Of a stretch of 64,000 nucleotides of DNA, positions 39,466-48,961 are shown in pieces. The stretch spans positions 3,162,001 to 3,226,000 of the forward strand of contig NZ_CP081149.1 of NCBI RefSeq assembly GCF_019665785.1, in the 5' to 3' direction. This DNA comes from Deefgea piscis. Its GTDB lineage: Bacteria > Pseudomonadota > Gammaproteobacteria > Burkholderiales > Chitinibacteraceae. Position 1 is the first letter of the stretch, and the number at the start of each line of letters is the position of its first letter. A program made the position numbers and the translations under genes. Below the pieces are notes generated by a model that was not told where the DNA came from, did no database searches, and saw only the letters and a list, made by a program, of their open reading frames with translations.

Positions 39466-40365
39466 GTGCCTAAACGCTGGCCAGACCAAGCCGCAGGTTT
39501 ACGGCAACTTGTTGCCACGCCCAGCTGCCGCACCATTAGTTTATCGGGTGGCCGTGGCGATGCGGGCACCACTAGCTTGGTGATTAATTTAGCCGCCGCC
39601 TTGGCTGATCGACAAAGACAGGTCGTAGTGTTGGATGAATTTACCGGTTTACACAATATTGCCCATCGCTTGCATTTAACCCCGCGCTTTGCGCTGGAGC
39701 AGGTGATACGACGTGAAGCACGGCTACTCGATACCTTGATTGAGAGCCAATACGGTTTTGGCATTTTACCGATTGCCGCCCCGCCGCATTTACTCGCTCA
39801 GCTCAACGACAACGAACAACGCGGCTTGGCGAGTGAATTTGCGCAACTGACCGAATCGCTAGATTACCTCTTACTCGACACCCGCCCTGCTGTGGCGCAA
39901 GGTGTACCTAGCTTATCGCTTGCCGCTGACGATGTGGTCATTGTGCTCTCCAATCGAGCCGAATCCCTCACCGATGCATATGCCACCATTAAGCAATTGG
40001 CGACCGAATATGCGCGGCGTGATTTTCGCGTGTTGGTCAATCGCGTTGCCAGCTTAGGCGAAGCCATGACTTTGTTTGATCGCGTTCGCGCAGTGGCCCA
40101 GCAATATTTGGGGGAAGAAATTCAACTCAAATTGATTGGTTATGTGCCAGAAGATGAATGGCTTAACCGCGCCACACGCCTTGGCCGTCCGGTGCTGGAA
40201 GCCTTTCCTGATGCCGAGGCCAGCGCGGCGATTCGCCAGCTGGCTGACGCCTTATTACGCTGGGCGCCACCACGCCAAGCACAAGGCAATATGGCGAGCT
40301 TTATTTATCGCTTAATCGAATCATCACGTTTACTGGCCAATCGAATCGATCATGCGCCCTACTGA
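39466..40365 (+). CDS. flhG: FlhG/FleN-type MinD-like protein with degenerate Walker A
   Basis: Position after flhF and the ParA/MinD fold identify this as the flagellar-number regulator FlhG (FleN). The expected SGGKGGVGKT loop reads SGGRGDAGTTS at residues 27-37: the signature lysine is R30 and the Walker A lysine is T35. The switch regions are kept in part (VVVLDEF near 52 and YLLLDTRPA near 141). ATP binding or hydrolysis is therefore doubtful. Length is 299 aa. It overlaps the next gene, an MCE permease, by 14 bp, so the two are coupled. Confidence 0.85.
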   Translation: MPKRWPDQAAGLRQLVATPSCRTISLSGGRGDAGTTSLVINLAAALADRQRQVVVLDEFTGLHNIAHRLHLTPRFALEQVIRREARLLDTLIESQYGFGILPIAAPPHLLAQLNDNEQRGLASEFAQLTESLDYLLLDTRPAVAQGVPSLSLAADDVVIVLSNRAESLTDAYATIKQLATEYARRDFRVLVNRVASLGEAMTLFDRVRAVAQQYLGEEIQLKLIGYVPEDEWLNRATRLGRPVLEAFPDAEASAAIRQLADALLRWAPPRQAQGNMASFIYRLIESSRLLANRIDHAPY

Positions 40366-41440
40366 AGCTCAATTACGCCCTAGCACAACAGCCACTCAGT
40401 TTGAACTAAGTGGTGATTTAACCTTAGCGACCAGCGCCCCACTGTGGCAGCGCATTCAGCAGCAACAATGGGCAGAGATTGAGATTGATGCCAGTGCAGT
40501 GCAAACCATTGATGGCGCGGGGGCGGCGCTATTATTTGAATTACAGCAGCGCGGCGCGCATATTTTAGCGCTACCCGAGCAAGGGCAACGTTTACTCAAT
40601 GCCCTATCTCCAGAGTTGCCGCTCTTAAAACCTGCTCCCAAACCATCAATTACGCCAATCGCCCAGTTGGGATCACAAGTTCGGCGCAGCAGCGCCGACT
40701 TTTATCAGCAGATCAGCTTTTTAGGTGGTATATGCGCTGCGCTATGGCATAGCTTGCACTCGCTGAAACGTTTTCGTTGGCGCGAATTTTGTGTGCAATG
40801 CGAACTTGTTGGCGCCAATGCAGTGCCGATTATTGCCTTAATCTCCGTCTTATTTGGCGTCATTCTCGCATTTCAATCGGCGATTCCGATGCGGCAATTT
40901 GGCGCTGAGCTGTATGTCGCCAATTTGCTCGGGCTGTCATTAGTTCGTGAGCTCGGACCGTTAATTACCGCCATTTTACTGGCTGGCCGCACCGGTGCTG
41001 CCTTTGCCGCTGAGCTAGGCACGATGAAGGTGAACGAAGAAATCAATGCGCTGGTTACTTTTGGTTTTGATCCCATTCGATTTTTAGTCTTGCCGCGTTT
41101 ATTGGCCGGCGTGTTGATGGCGCCATTGCTGACCTTATTTGCTGAAGTCATCGGTCTATTTGGCGGTGCATTAGTCATGAAAGGCTTTGGCATACCGTTT
41201 GCCACGTATTATTCGCAAATCGCTGGGCAAGTTGACTTAGTCGATTTGCTATCGGGCCTGAGTAAAGCGGCTATTTTTGGCTTTATTGTCGCCGCTGTCG
41301 GTTGTTTTCGAGGCCTTTCGACAGGGAATGGCGCGAGTGCCGTCGGCGCAGCAACCACCCAAGCGGTGGTGCAAATTTTGGTGCTATTGGTGGTCGCCGA
41401 TGGTTTATTTGCCGTGGTGGCTTACCATATGGGCTGGTAA
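40352..41440 (+). CDS. MlaE-family ABC permease fused to an N-terminal STAS domain
   Basis: The permease of an MCE-type phospholipid/lipid transporter. Residues 13-90 are a STAS domain of the MlaB type (FELSGDLTLATSAPLWQRI, DASAVQTIDGAGAALLFEL), which in the Mla system is a separate protein. From about 120 the MlaE domain shows LVGANAVPIIALISVLFGVI, LVRELGPLITAILLAGRTGA, AFAAELGTMKVNEEINAL and FRGLSTGNGASAVGAATTQA. About five membrane helices are expected. It overlaps flhG and is followed 2 bp later by the ATPase gene. Confidence 0.93.
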   Translation: MRPTEAQLRPSTTATQFELSGDLTLATSAPLWQRIQQQQWAEIEIDASAVQTIDGAGAALLFELQQRGAHILALPEQGQRLLNALSPELPLLKPAPKPSITPIAQLGSQVRRSSADFYQQISFLGGICAALWHSLHSLKRFRWREFCVQCELVGANAVPIIALISVLFGVILAFQSAIPMRQFGAELYVANLLGLSLVRELGPLITAILLAGRTGAAFAAELGTMKVNEEINALVTFGFDPIRFLVLPRLLAGVLMAPLLTLFAEVIGLFGGALVMKGFGIPFATYYSQIAGQVDLVDLLSGLSKAAIFGFIVAAVGCFRGLSTGNGASAVGAATTQAVVQILVLLVVADGLFAVVAYHMGW

Positions 41441-41442
41441 AC

Positions 41443-42231
41443 ATGAGCGCCTTAATTGAAGTGCAAGGCTTAAGCTGCGGCTATGGTAACAAAACCATTT
41501 TAAAAGACGTCTCTTTCAGTATTGAACGCGGTGAAGTGGTGGCGATTTTAGGCGGCTCAGGTTGTGGTAAATCGACCTTGCTCAAACACCTGATTGGCCT
41601 GTATTCGCCACAAGCTGGCAGTATACGGATAGCAGGTAATGAGCTAGTCGGCACTACGGGTGCGGATCGCGAGGCAATACTGCGCCATTTTGGCGCAATG
41701 TTTCAAGCCGGCGCTTTATTTGGCTCGATGAGCGTACTCGACAATGTAATGCTGCCTTTGCAAAGCTTTAGCCAACTCGATGCACACGCGATTGAAATTA
41801 TTGCTCGCCTTAAATTGCGCCTCGTTGGGCTAGAGTCTTTTGCTGACTATGCCCCCGCCGCGCTATCGGGCGGAATGCAAAAACGCGCAGCAATTGCGCG
41901 GGCCATGGCACTGGATCCGGAAATATTATTTTTAGACGAGCCCTCTGCCGGTTTAGATCCACTCACCTCGGCCGAACTCGATGCGCTCATTCGCCGCATC
42001 GCCGAAACCCAGCACGTTACCTGTGTCTTAGTGAGTCATGAATTGGCCAGCATTCATGCCATCGCCGATCGCGCCATTATGTTAGATCAATCTACACAAG
42101 GCATTATCGCCATTGATACCCCAGAGGCGCTGGCCCAATCGAGCGATGAACGAGTCAATCGCTTTTTTAATCGTGGCCAAGTGATCGTGCCATACGACTG
42201 CGCCGCGAGCGAGTCCCCCCTGCAAGGCTAA
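41443..42231 (+). CDS. MlaF-type ABC transporter ATPase
   Basis: Powers the MCE lipid transporter. From the ATG at 41443 (MSALIEVQGLSCGYGNKTIL) it has 262 residues with Walker A GGSGCGKSTL, Q-loop FGAMFQAGALFGSMSV, the ABC signature LSGGMQKRAAIARAMA, Walker B EILFLDEPSAGLDP and H-loop SHE. A longer frame from 41302 overlaps the permease and is rejected. The gene order permease, ATPase, MCE protein and lipoprotein is that of a complete transporter operon. Confidence 0.94.
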   Translation: MSALIEVQGLSCGYGNKTILKDVSFSIERGEVVAILGGSGCGKSTLLKHLIGLYSPQAGSIRIAGNELVGTTGADREAILRHFGAMFQAGALFGSMSVLDNVMLPLQSFSQLDAHAIEIIARLKLRLVGLESFADYAPAALSGGMQKRAAIARAMALDPEILFLDEPSAGLDPLTSAELDALIRRIAETQHVTCVLVSHELASIHAIADRAIMLDQSTQGIIAIDTPEALAQSSDERVNRFFNRGQVIVPYDCAASESPLQG

Positions 42232-42234
42232 ACC

Positions 42235-43281
42235 ATGGAACAACGATCCAATTTTCGCTTAGGCCTATTTATTCTCGTCGCCATTACCCTCGCCGCCGGA
42301 CTAATGATTGCTCTGGGCAGTGGTAAATGGTTTCGCCAGCAATTCATGCTCGAGACCTACTTTAATGAGTCGGTACAAGGCTTAGATATTGGCTCTAAAG
42401 TGCGCTATCGCGGCGTAGTGGTGGGTGAAGTCAGCGCGATTACCTTTACTTATACCCGTTACCAACAAGCACTACCGAGCGCACAGCGTTATCAATACGT
42501 CTTAATCGAGTCGCGTTTAAATACCGAAATGATGAGCGGCAAAGGTTTGCCGGCACCAACACAAGCAGCACTCAACGCTGAAATTGCCAAGGGCTTACGC
42601 GTTAAAATCGCGCCACAAGGCGTCACTGGCACCAGTTATTTAGAAATTGACTATATGGGTGCCAACGCCGGCCGCCCCTTGCCGATTGCTTGGACGCCCG
42701 AACAGCTGTATATCCCGTCCAGCCCCAGCACCGTGAATCAAATTGTCACTGCCACGCAAAATTTAATCGCCAAAATGCAGCACGTCGATATTGAACAAAC
42801 CATGGCCAGACTCGATCAATTACTGCTCACAGCAGAGCAAAAACTCGCGCCACTGCCTCTATTGAGCATGAGCGAAAAAATGAATACCGTTTTAGATCAT
42901 GTCGCCCAATTGCCAATGGCCAGCATGGCCAAAGAAACCCAAGCCTTACTGGTTGAAGCACGACAAAGCAATCAAGCTTTACAAGAAATTCTAATGCAAC
43001 CCGGTTGGCGTAGCGCACCTGCCGATTTAGCCATTGCCGCCGAAAGTGCCAAAAAAATCGCCACCGACCCGCAAATCGCCAGCACCCTACAGCGGATTGA
43101 CCGGGTTAGCCAACGACTCGATCGCCTCAGTAGCCATCGCGAAGCTGATCTCGACGCCTTGATTGAACAACTGAGCAGCGCTAGTTTGAGCATGAAGCAA
43201 TTACTCAACAAAGCCGAGCAACAACCCAGCCAGTTGTTATTCTCTAACCCGCCGCCAGTGTATACGCCGCCAAAACCATGA
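42235..43281 (+). CDS. MCE (MlaD-type) substrate-binding protein
   Basis: A periplasmic protein held by one N-terminal helix (FRLGLFILVAITLAAGLMIA). The MCE domain (about 38-130) shows YFNESVQGLDIGSKVRYRGV and VGEVSAITF, followed by LRVKIAPQGVTGTSYLEIDY. The C-terminal part is helical and may bridge towards the outer membrane. Length is 348 aa, longer than E. coli MlaD and closer to PqiB/YebT-type single-MCE proteins. It overlaps the lipoprotein gene by 4 bp. Confidence 0.92.
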   Translation: MEQRSNFRLGLFILVAITLAAGLMIALGSGKWFRQQFMLETYFNESVQGLDIGSKVRYRGVVVGEVSAITFTYTRYQQALPSAQRYQYVLIESRLNTEMMSGKGLPAPTQAALNAEIAKGLRVKIAPQGVTGTSYLEIDYMGANAGRPLPIAWTPEQLYIPSSPSTVNQIVTATQNLIAKMQHVDIEQTMARLDQLLLTAEQKLAPLPLLSMSEKMNTVLDHVAQLPMASMAKETQALLVEARQSNQALQEILMQPGWRSAPADLAIAAESAKKIATDPQIASTLQRIDRVSQRLDRLSSHREADLDALIEQLSSASLSMKQLLNKAEQQPSQLLFSNPPPVYTPPKP

Positions 43282-43880
43282 AAACTATCCTGACTCTTTG
43301 CTGTATCAGTGCCTTATTATTCGGCTGTAGCAGCACAACGCCGCCACGTAAGGATTTTTTACTCTCAAATGTACCAGTCAGCCAGCACCACGCACGTTTA
43401 GCGACGCCGCACTTTAAAGGCAGTTTGCAAGTTCAAGATTTACATGCACTCTCGCCCTACCGCAGCACATCGTTAATTTATCGCGAAAGCGCGCAGCGCT
43501 TTGTACTTGATCCCTACAATGGCTTTCTCGCGCCGCCAGCCCAGCAAATTAGCAGCTTGACGCGAGAAGCCTTGGCAGCCAGCGGATTGTTTACCGTCAT
43601 CTTACCGCTAGGCTCGAGCCTAATGCCAAGTTGGCGCTTAGAAGGTGAATTACAACAACTGTATGTCGATGTAACTATCCCTGCGCAGCCCCGAGTCACC
43701 CTGAGCATTCGTTATGCTTTAAGCCAAGTAGAGCACAATACACCGCTTATTTTTGAGTTCACGCAAACCGAAGCCATTGTCGATGCCAGCCCCGAGCAAG
43801 CTGTAATTGGCTTTAATCGCGCTTTAAACACTATTTTATTGCAACTAGAATCGTCTCTGCTTACCGTAAACACACCGTAG
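43278..43880 (+). CDS. ABC-type transport auxiliary lipoprotein (PqiC-like)
   Basis: A 200-residue lipoprotein with lipobox LLFGCSS (Cys17). The body (FLLSNVPVSQHHARLATPHF, SPYRSTSLIYRESAQRF and PPAQQISSLTREALAASGLF) fits the auxiliary component found with MCE transporters, which probably docks the MCE protein at the outer membrane. It is the last gene of the MCE operon; fliA begins 38 bp later in the same direction. Confidence 0.85.
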   Translation: MKTILTLCCISALLFGCSSTTPPRKDFLLSNVPVSQHHARLATPHFKGSLQVQDLHALSPYRSTSLIYRESAQRFVLDPYNGFLAPPAQQISSLTREALAASGLFTVILPLGSSLMPSWRLEGELQQLYVDVTIPAQPRVTLSIRYALSQVEHNTPLIFEFTQTEAIVDASPEQAVIGFNRALNTILLQLESSLLTVNTP

Positions 43881-43918
43881 TGAGCTACACTGAGCAAGAC
43901 GCCACTTAATTCAATGCC

Positions 43919-44659
43919 ATGTCCGCCCATCGTGCCCTCTCTCTTTATCGTCGCACCCAAAATAGCAGCGAAGATCTTCGTGTAGAAAAGCACGCGCCTT
44001 TGGTGCGTAAAATCGCCTATCACATGATGAGTCGGCTGCCGGCCAGTGTGGATGTCGATGATTTAATTCAAGTCGGTTTAATTGGTTTAATGGAAGCTGC
44101 GCGCAATTTTGACCCCGATGCGGGTGTGCAATTTGAAACCTTTGCCAGTCAACGCATTCGCGGCGCCATGCTCGATGAATTGCGCAACGCCGATTGGTTA
44201 CCACGCCAAGCGCGGCGCAATATGCGTGAAATTGAACGCGCCACAGTGCAGCTAGAACAAACCCTTGGCCGCGCTGCACTAGAGTCAGAAATTGCGCAAA
44301 AAATGAACCTGCCCCTCACTGAATACCAAGAAATGCTTGGCGATGCGCGCGGCCATCAGTTATTGCATTATGAAGATTTCGAACAAGATGGCGATAATGA
44401 TCAACTCGATCAATATGCGGCAGATACGCACAACAATCCGGCGCAAGTGCTCACCGATGCGCATTTTCGCGATCAACTCATTGCCGGCATTGGCTTGCTA
44501 CCCGAGCGAGAAAAGCTGTTGATGGCGCTGTATTACGATGAAGAACTCAATTTAAAAGAAATCGGCGCGGTACTCGGCGTTTCAGAATCACGCGTTTGCC
44601 AGCTGCATAGCCAGGCAATTGCCCGCCTGCGCGGCAAACTAAAGGATTGGCTGGTCTAA
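43919..44659 (+). CDS. fliA: Flagellar sigma factor FliA (sigma28)
   Basis: Directs transcription of late flagellar genes, including flagellins. Sigma70 region 2 is seen as HAPLVRKIAYHMMSRLPASV followed by DVDDLIQVGLIGLMEAARNF, region 3 as TVQLEQTLGRAALESEIAQK and region 4 as LNLKEIGAVLGVSESRVCQL. Length (246 aa) is standard. The stop shares a base with the next ATG (TAATG). The sigma28 promoter at 57568 would be its target. FlgM, its anti-sigma factor, is not in the window. Confidence 0.96.
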   Translation: MSAHRALSLYRRTQNSSEDLRVEKHAPLVRKIAYHMMSRLPASVDVDDLIQVGLIGLMEAARNFDPDAGVQFETFASQRIRGAMLDELRNADWLPRQARRNMREIERATVQLEQTLGRAALESEIAQKMNLPLTEYQEMLGDARGHQLLHYEDFEQDGDNDQLDQYAADTHNNPAQVLTDAHFRDQLIAGIGLLPEREKLLMALYYDEELNLKEIGAVLGVSESRVCQLHSQAIARLRGKLKDWLV

Positions 44660-45402
44660 TGGATAAAATCAGCGTATTTGGGGTTATTTTAGGCCTGGTT
44701 GCGATCATTCTTGGTCAATGGCTAGAAGGCGGCCATATCAGTTCCTTACTGCAATTTACTGCCTTTTTGATTGTGATGGGCGGCACCATTGGTGCGGTCA
44801 TGCTACAAACGCAAATGCGCCACTTTATTGCTGGTATCAAAATGCTGCGCTGGATTTTCTTCCCGCCGACGATGGATTTCAAAAAACTATTGGCGACCTT
44901 AGTCAATTGGGCGACACAAGCTCGTCGCGGCGGATTGCTGGCATTAGAAGCTTTTTTTAATAGCGAAAAAGACCCCTTTGTACGCCGTGGCTTACAAATG
45001 GTCGTCGATGGCGCTGAACCCGAAACCATACGCCGTGCGATGGAGCTCGACATTGATGCTTACGAAGATCAAGCTCGCGCAGCAGCTAAAATTTGGGAAG
45101 CCGCAGGCGGTTATTCTCCAACATTTGGTATTTTAGGCGCCGTTTTAGGTCTGATTCATGTAATGGAAAATCTATCTGATCCGTCCAAATTAGGCGCAGG
45201 TATTGCCGTGGCCTTTGTCGCAACGATTTATGGCGTTGGCGCAGCCAATATGTTTTTCTTACCCGTGGCCAATAAATTAAAGCATTATATTTTGCTCGAA
45301 GTGCGGCGCCGCGAAATGCTCACCGAAGGGCTGGTCACCATCGCCAATGGCGAAAATCCGCGATTACTTGAGAATAAACTCTCTGGTTTCTTGCATCATT
45401 GA
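44659..45402 (+). CDS. motA: Flagellar stator protein, MotA/MotC type
   Basis: A proton (or sodium) channel subunit of the stator. From the ATG at 44659 (MDKISVFGVILGLVAIILGQ) it has 247 residues and four membrane helices. The MotA signatures LIVMGGTIGAVMLQ, EDQARAAAKIWEAAGGYSPT and FGILGAVLGLIHVMENL are present. It resembles the MotC/PomA branch. A start at 44647 lies inside fliA and is rejected. Normally motB/motD follows; here it does not. Confidence 0.92.
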   Translation: MDKISVFGVILGLVAIILGQWLEGGHISSLLQFTAFLIVMGGTIGAVMLQTQMRHFIAGIKMLRWIFFPPTMDFKKLLATLVNWATQARRGGLLALEAFFNSEKDPFVRRGLQMVVDGAEPETIRRAMELDIDAYEDQARAAAKIWEAAGGYSPTFGILGAVLGLIHVMENLSDPSKLGAGIAVAFVATIYGVGAANMFFLPVANKLKHYILLEVRRREMLTEGLVTIANGENPRLLENKLSGFLHH

Positions 45403-45412
45403 TTGATACTGC

Positions 45413-45469
45413 TAGTAGGTATATATCGCTAACCATTTATAGAAAATACCTAGCAAGATATACCCACTA
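45413..45469. repeat. TAGTAGGTATAT imperfect palindrome after motA
   Basis: TAGTAGGTATAT at 45413..45424 pairs with ATATACCCACTA at 45458..45469 with one mismatch, and GCTAG...GGTAT pairs again with ATACCTAGC inside. The 162-bp spacer holds no gene. It may end the flagellar transcript or be a repeat of the same type as the ones at 10255 and 49489. Confidence 0.5.
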
Positions 45470-45564
45470 CACAGCTAAACTAAATCCTGCCACTCAAAAC
45501 ACGCCTTTAATCCATACCTTACTATCACCTATAGTTAAACCCAACTATTGATTTAAGGTATGCC

Positions 45565-46305
45565 ATGCTTTGGCTGATTCGCGTCCTAATACGCAGCATT
45601 GCCCTGTTGGATTTGCTGCTATTTACATTACTGATGCTGTTGCTTGCGGCATTACCCCACGCACTGATTCACACCATTTATCCGCGCTTATTTCAATCAT
45701 GGTGTCGCTGCTTTGTTCGCGCCTTAGGCGTGCAATTGCGCCTACACCAGCACGCACCATTACCCGAGCAGTATATTTTGATTGCCAATCACCCTTCGGC
45801 ACTCGAAGACGTTGGCATTCCTGCATTATTTAAGGTGCGCAGCTTAGCCAAAATTGAAGTTCGCGATTGGTTTTTCGTTGGCAAAATTGCCATAGCGGCA
45901 GGCACTTTATTTGTACGCCGAGAAGACAAAGCCTCACGGCAAGCGGCTTTGGCTGAGCTGATTGCCGCCGTCAACGCTGGTGACAATATCGCGATATTTC
46001 CCGAAGGCGGTTGTCACGGCAGGCTATTGGCCGAGCGCTTTCAGTTTGGTGCTTTTTCAGTCGCTTTTGCCACCAATACGCCAATTGTTCCGGTGTTTTT
46101 ACATCATGAAGCGCAAATCAGTTTTGAATGGCGTGCCAATGAAAGCTTGCTGCAAAAAATATTCGCCATTTTTACTAGCCCCAATCCAGTCGTTCACTAC
46201 CATGTTTTTCCGGCGCTTTATCCTGCTGACTTTGAGAATAAAGAAATCTTTTGTGAAACATGCTATCAACATTACCTAGCTTGGCAGAAACGTTATTTAA
46301 TTTAA
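45565..46305 (+). CDS. Lysophospholipid acyltransferase (PlsC-like) with altered HX4D motif
   Basis: A membrane acyltransferase that probably adds an acyl chain to a lysophospholipid. TAAGG lies 6 bases before the ATG, and the N-terminus is a membrane helix (LLDLLLFTLLMLLLAALPHA). The acceptor motif is NHPSALED: H76 is followed by E81 and D82, so the canonical HX4D reads HX4E with D one position later. The phosphate-binding motif is FPEGG (near 142) instead of the usual FPEGT. Length is 246 aa. Position between motA and ftsK suggests no pathway. Confidence 0.85.
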   Translation: MLWLIRVLIRSIALLDLLLFTLLMLLLAALPHALIHTIYPRLFQSWCRCFVRALGVQLRLHQHAPLPEQYILIANHPSALEDVGIPALFKVRSLAKIEVRDWFFVGKIAIAAGTLFVRREDKASRQAALAELIAAVNAGDNIAIFPEGGCHGRLLAERFQFGAFSVAFATNTPIVPVFLHHEAQISFEWRANESLLQKIFAIFTSPNPVVHYHVFPALYPADFENKEIFCETCYQHYLAWQKRYLI

Positions 46306-46410
46306 ATGTTTCAATTGTGATGATTGCCAACACAATGCGATTCATTTACAGCACTCAAAGCGCAAGCTTGCCCTTATAATCGCCTCAGCTTCTCGTTCCT
46401 TGATATATAT

Positions 46411-48810
46411 ATGCCCTTATTTCGCAAGAAAAACGTCGCCAATGTCTCGACCCGTGCCGCTTTACCGCCAGGCATGGCCAATTTGCTGCGCGAGTCTTGG
46501 TGGTTAATTTTAGTCGTTTTGCTCGCCTACTTAGTCCTCGTGCTCTCTAGCTATCATCAGGCCGATCCAGGCTGGTCGCATAGCGCCACTGAGGCTCAAA
46601 TTTATAATCGCGGTGGCAGTTTTGGTGCTTGGTTATCAGATGTACTGCTGTATACCTTTGGTTTTTCGGCTTGGTGGTGGACGGTATTTTGCTTAGCCGC
46701 CATTTTATGGGGTTATCGCCGAATTGATCGTGTCGCCGAATCATCGCGTCCTGTGGTTTTTTTAGCGTGTAGCGGTTTTTTCCTGATGCTGATCGCCAGT
46801 AGTGCTTTTGAAGCTTTGCGATTGCATTCCCTGAGCGCACCACTACCTTATGTTCCCGGCGGCATGTTAGGTTTAACCGTGGCCAGTTGGATGTCGCTTA
46901 GCCTTGGCTTTAGCGGTGCCACCTTATTTTTAATTACCCTGTTTGGTTTTGGTATTTCATTATTTACTGGCCTGTCTTGGTTCAATGTGATGGAAAACAT
47001 CGGTACTGTCGTTGAGAACAGTTTTTTCAACGTGCTCAATGCCATTCAAGCGGCGAAAGATCGGCGCATCGGCCGCGAAACCAAAAAAGTTCGCAATGAA
47101 CAAGTGGTCGCCGCCAAACAAAAACAAGCGGGCAAAGAACCGCTGATTATCGAGCCTGCTCAATTGGACATCCCCGTTGCGCGTCAAGTCGAAAAGCGCA
47201 TTGTTCGAGAAAAGAAAGAGCTCGAAAAACAACAAGTCGAAGTGGCCAAGCAAGCTGCGCAGCCCTTATTATTTGCTGAAGACGATCTGCCGCCAGCACC
47301 CGTAAAACGCGCCAATATCAGCAATAAAACCGATGAATCACTGCCGGCGTTGGGCTTACTCGCTCCGGCATTGCAGTCGCAAGAAACCATTAGCAAAGAA
47401 ACGCTGGAATTTACCTCTCGGCTAATTGAGCGCAAATTGGCCGATTTTAATGTCGAGGTTAAAATTGTCGCCGCTTATCCCGGCCCAGTGATTACCCGGT
47501 ATGAGATTGAACCTGCCGTTGGCGTAAAAGGCTCACAAATCGTTAACTTAATGAAAGATTTGGCGCGGGCTCTGGGCTTAGTATCGATTCGTGTGGTGGA
47601 AACCATCCCCGGAAAAACCTATATGGGGTTGGAACTCCCTAATCCGACGCGGCAAATGATTCGTCTTTCTGAGATTTTATCTAGCGAGCCCTATCACGAC
47701 ATGGGCAGCAAACTAACGATCGCGCTCGGTAAAGACATTACCGGCAAACCGATTGTCACCGATCTAGGTAAAGCGCCACATATGTTGGTTGCCGGAACGA
47801 CAGGCTCAGGCAAATCGGTTGGCGTGAATGCGATGATTTTGTCCTTAGTCTATAAAGCCACGCCAGACGAAGTGCGCTTTATTATGATCGACCCCAAAAT
47901 GCTGGAGCTATCGATCTACGAAGGCATTCCGCATTTACTGGCACCGGTGGTAACTGATATGAAGCTCGCGGCCAACGCGCTCAATTGGTGTGTCGCTGAA
48001 ATGGAGAAACGCTACCGCCTACTCAGTGCCATGGGCGTGCGAAATCTAGCTGGCTACAACCAAAAGATCAAAGATGCCGAAAAAGCCGGCAAACACCTCA
48101 CCAATCCGTTTAGTCTCACGCCCGATGATCCTGAGCGGCTGGAACATTTGCCGTTTATTGTCGTCGTCGTTGATGAATTTGCCGATTTAATGATGGTCGC
48201 CGGTAAAAAAATCGAAGAGCTCATCGCCCGCCTCGCGCAAAAAGCCCGCGCCGCAGGGATACATTTGATTTTGGCAACACAGCGCCCTTCAGTCGACGTG
48301 ATTACCGGTTTAATCAAGGCCAATATTCCAACTCGATTGGCGTTTCAAGTTTCAAGTAAAATCGATAGTCGAACCATTTTGGATCAAATGGGCGCCGAAG
48401 CCTTGCTCGGCCAAGGTGATATGTTATTTTTACCACCCGGTTCAGGCTATCCACTCCGAATTCACGGCGCATTTGTCGCCGATGATGAAGTCCACCATGT
48501 GGTTGATTACCTAAAATCTTTAGGTGAACCCAATTATATTGATGGCATTTTAAACGGCGGCTTTGATGCTGAAGCCGCCGCAGGCAGTAGCGGGAATGCA
48601 GATGCTGGCGAAGGCGACGCACTGTATGATGAGGCGGTAGCTTTTGTACTTAAAAGCCGCCGTGCATCGATTTCATCGGTACAGCGACAACTGCGTATTG
48701 GCTATAACCGCGCAGCTCGCTTGATTGAGCAAATGGAAAGTGCCGGATTAGTCAGTTCTATGGAAACAAATGGCAACCGGACTGTACTTGCGCCACCAAT
48801 CAGTGAATAA
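46411..48810 (+). CDS. ftsK: DNA translocase FtsK
   Basis: Pumps chromosome ends through the closing septum and activates dif recombination. The ATG at 46411 gives 799 residues starting MPLFRKKN; an in-frame TTG at 46324 precedes a TATAAT box and is rejected. Four to five membrane helices fill about 25-185, then a short charged linker. The motor has Walker [15 protein letters not shown], Walker [12 protein letters not shown] and [18 protein letters not shown]. The C-terminal gamma winged helix ([20 protein letters not shown]) binds KOPS sequences. The linker is short compared with E. coli FtsK (1329 aa). Confidence 0.96.
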   Translation: MPLFRKKNVANVSTRAALPPGMANLLRESWWLILVVLLAYLVLVLSSYHQADPGWSHSATEAQIYNRGGSFGAWLSDVLLYTFGFSAWWWTVFCLAAILWGYRRIDRVAESSRPVVFLACSGFFLMLIASSAFEALRLHSLSAPLPYVPGGMLGLTVASWMSLSLGFSGATLFLITLFGFGISLFTGLSWFNVMENIGTVVENSFFNVLNAIQAAKDRRIGRETKKVRNEQVVAAKQKQAGKEPLIIEPAQLDIPVARQVEKRIVREKKELEKQQVEVAKQAAQPLLFAEDDLPPAPVKRANISNKTDESLPALGLLAPALQSQETISKETLEFTSRLIERKLADFNVEVKIVAAYPGPVITRYEIEPAVGVKGSQIVNLMKDLARALGLVSIRVVETIPGKTYMGLELPNPTRQMIRLSEILSSEPYHDMGSKLTIALGKDITGKPIVTDLGKAPHMLVAGTTGSGKSVGVNAMILSLVYKATPDEVRFIMIDPKMLELSIYEGIPHLLAPVVTDMKLAANALNWCVAEMEKRYRLLSAMGVRNLAGYNQKIKDAEKAGKHLTNPFSLTPDDPERLEHLPFIVVVVDEFADLMMVAGKKIEELIARLAQKARAAGIHLILATQRPSVDVITGLIKANIPTRLAFQVSSKIDSRTILDQMGAEALLGQGDMLFLPPGSGYPLRIHGAFVADDEVHHVVDYLKSLGEPNYIDGILNGGFDAEAAAGSSGNADAGEGDALYDEAVAFVLKSRRASISSVQRQLRIGYNRAARLIEQMESAGLVSSMETNGNRTVLAPPISE

Positions 48811-48894
48811 TGTCGCCTGAGCATTTTCGCGATGCATTATGTTGTAAATCAGTCACTTCAGCGACTAAAGTCTGGAGTTTTTTCATTAATGGAC

Positions 48895-48924
48895 TTGAAT
48901 CGAATCTTCACTTTGTGATATAAA
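48895..48924 (+). promoter_or_regulatory. Sigma70 promoter of rpmB-rpmG
   Basis: TTGAAT, an 18-bp spacer and TATAAA lie 38 bp before the rpmB start. It is the best -35/-10 pair in the spacer after ftsK and fits a strongly expressed ribosomal protein operon. Confidence 0.7.
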
Positions 48925-48961
48925 CGTGGACTTTTCCAGTTCCGAACGTCAGGACAGAATC

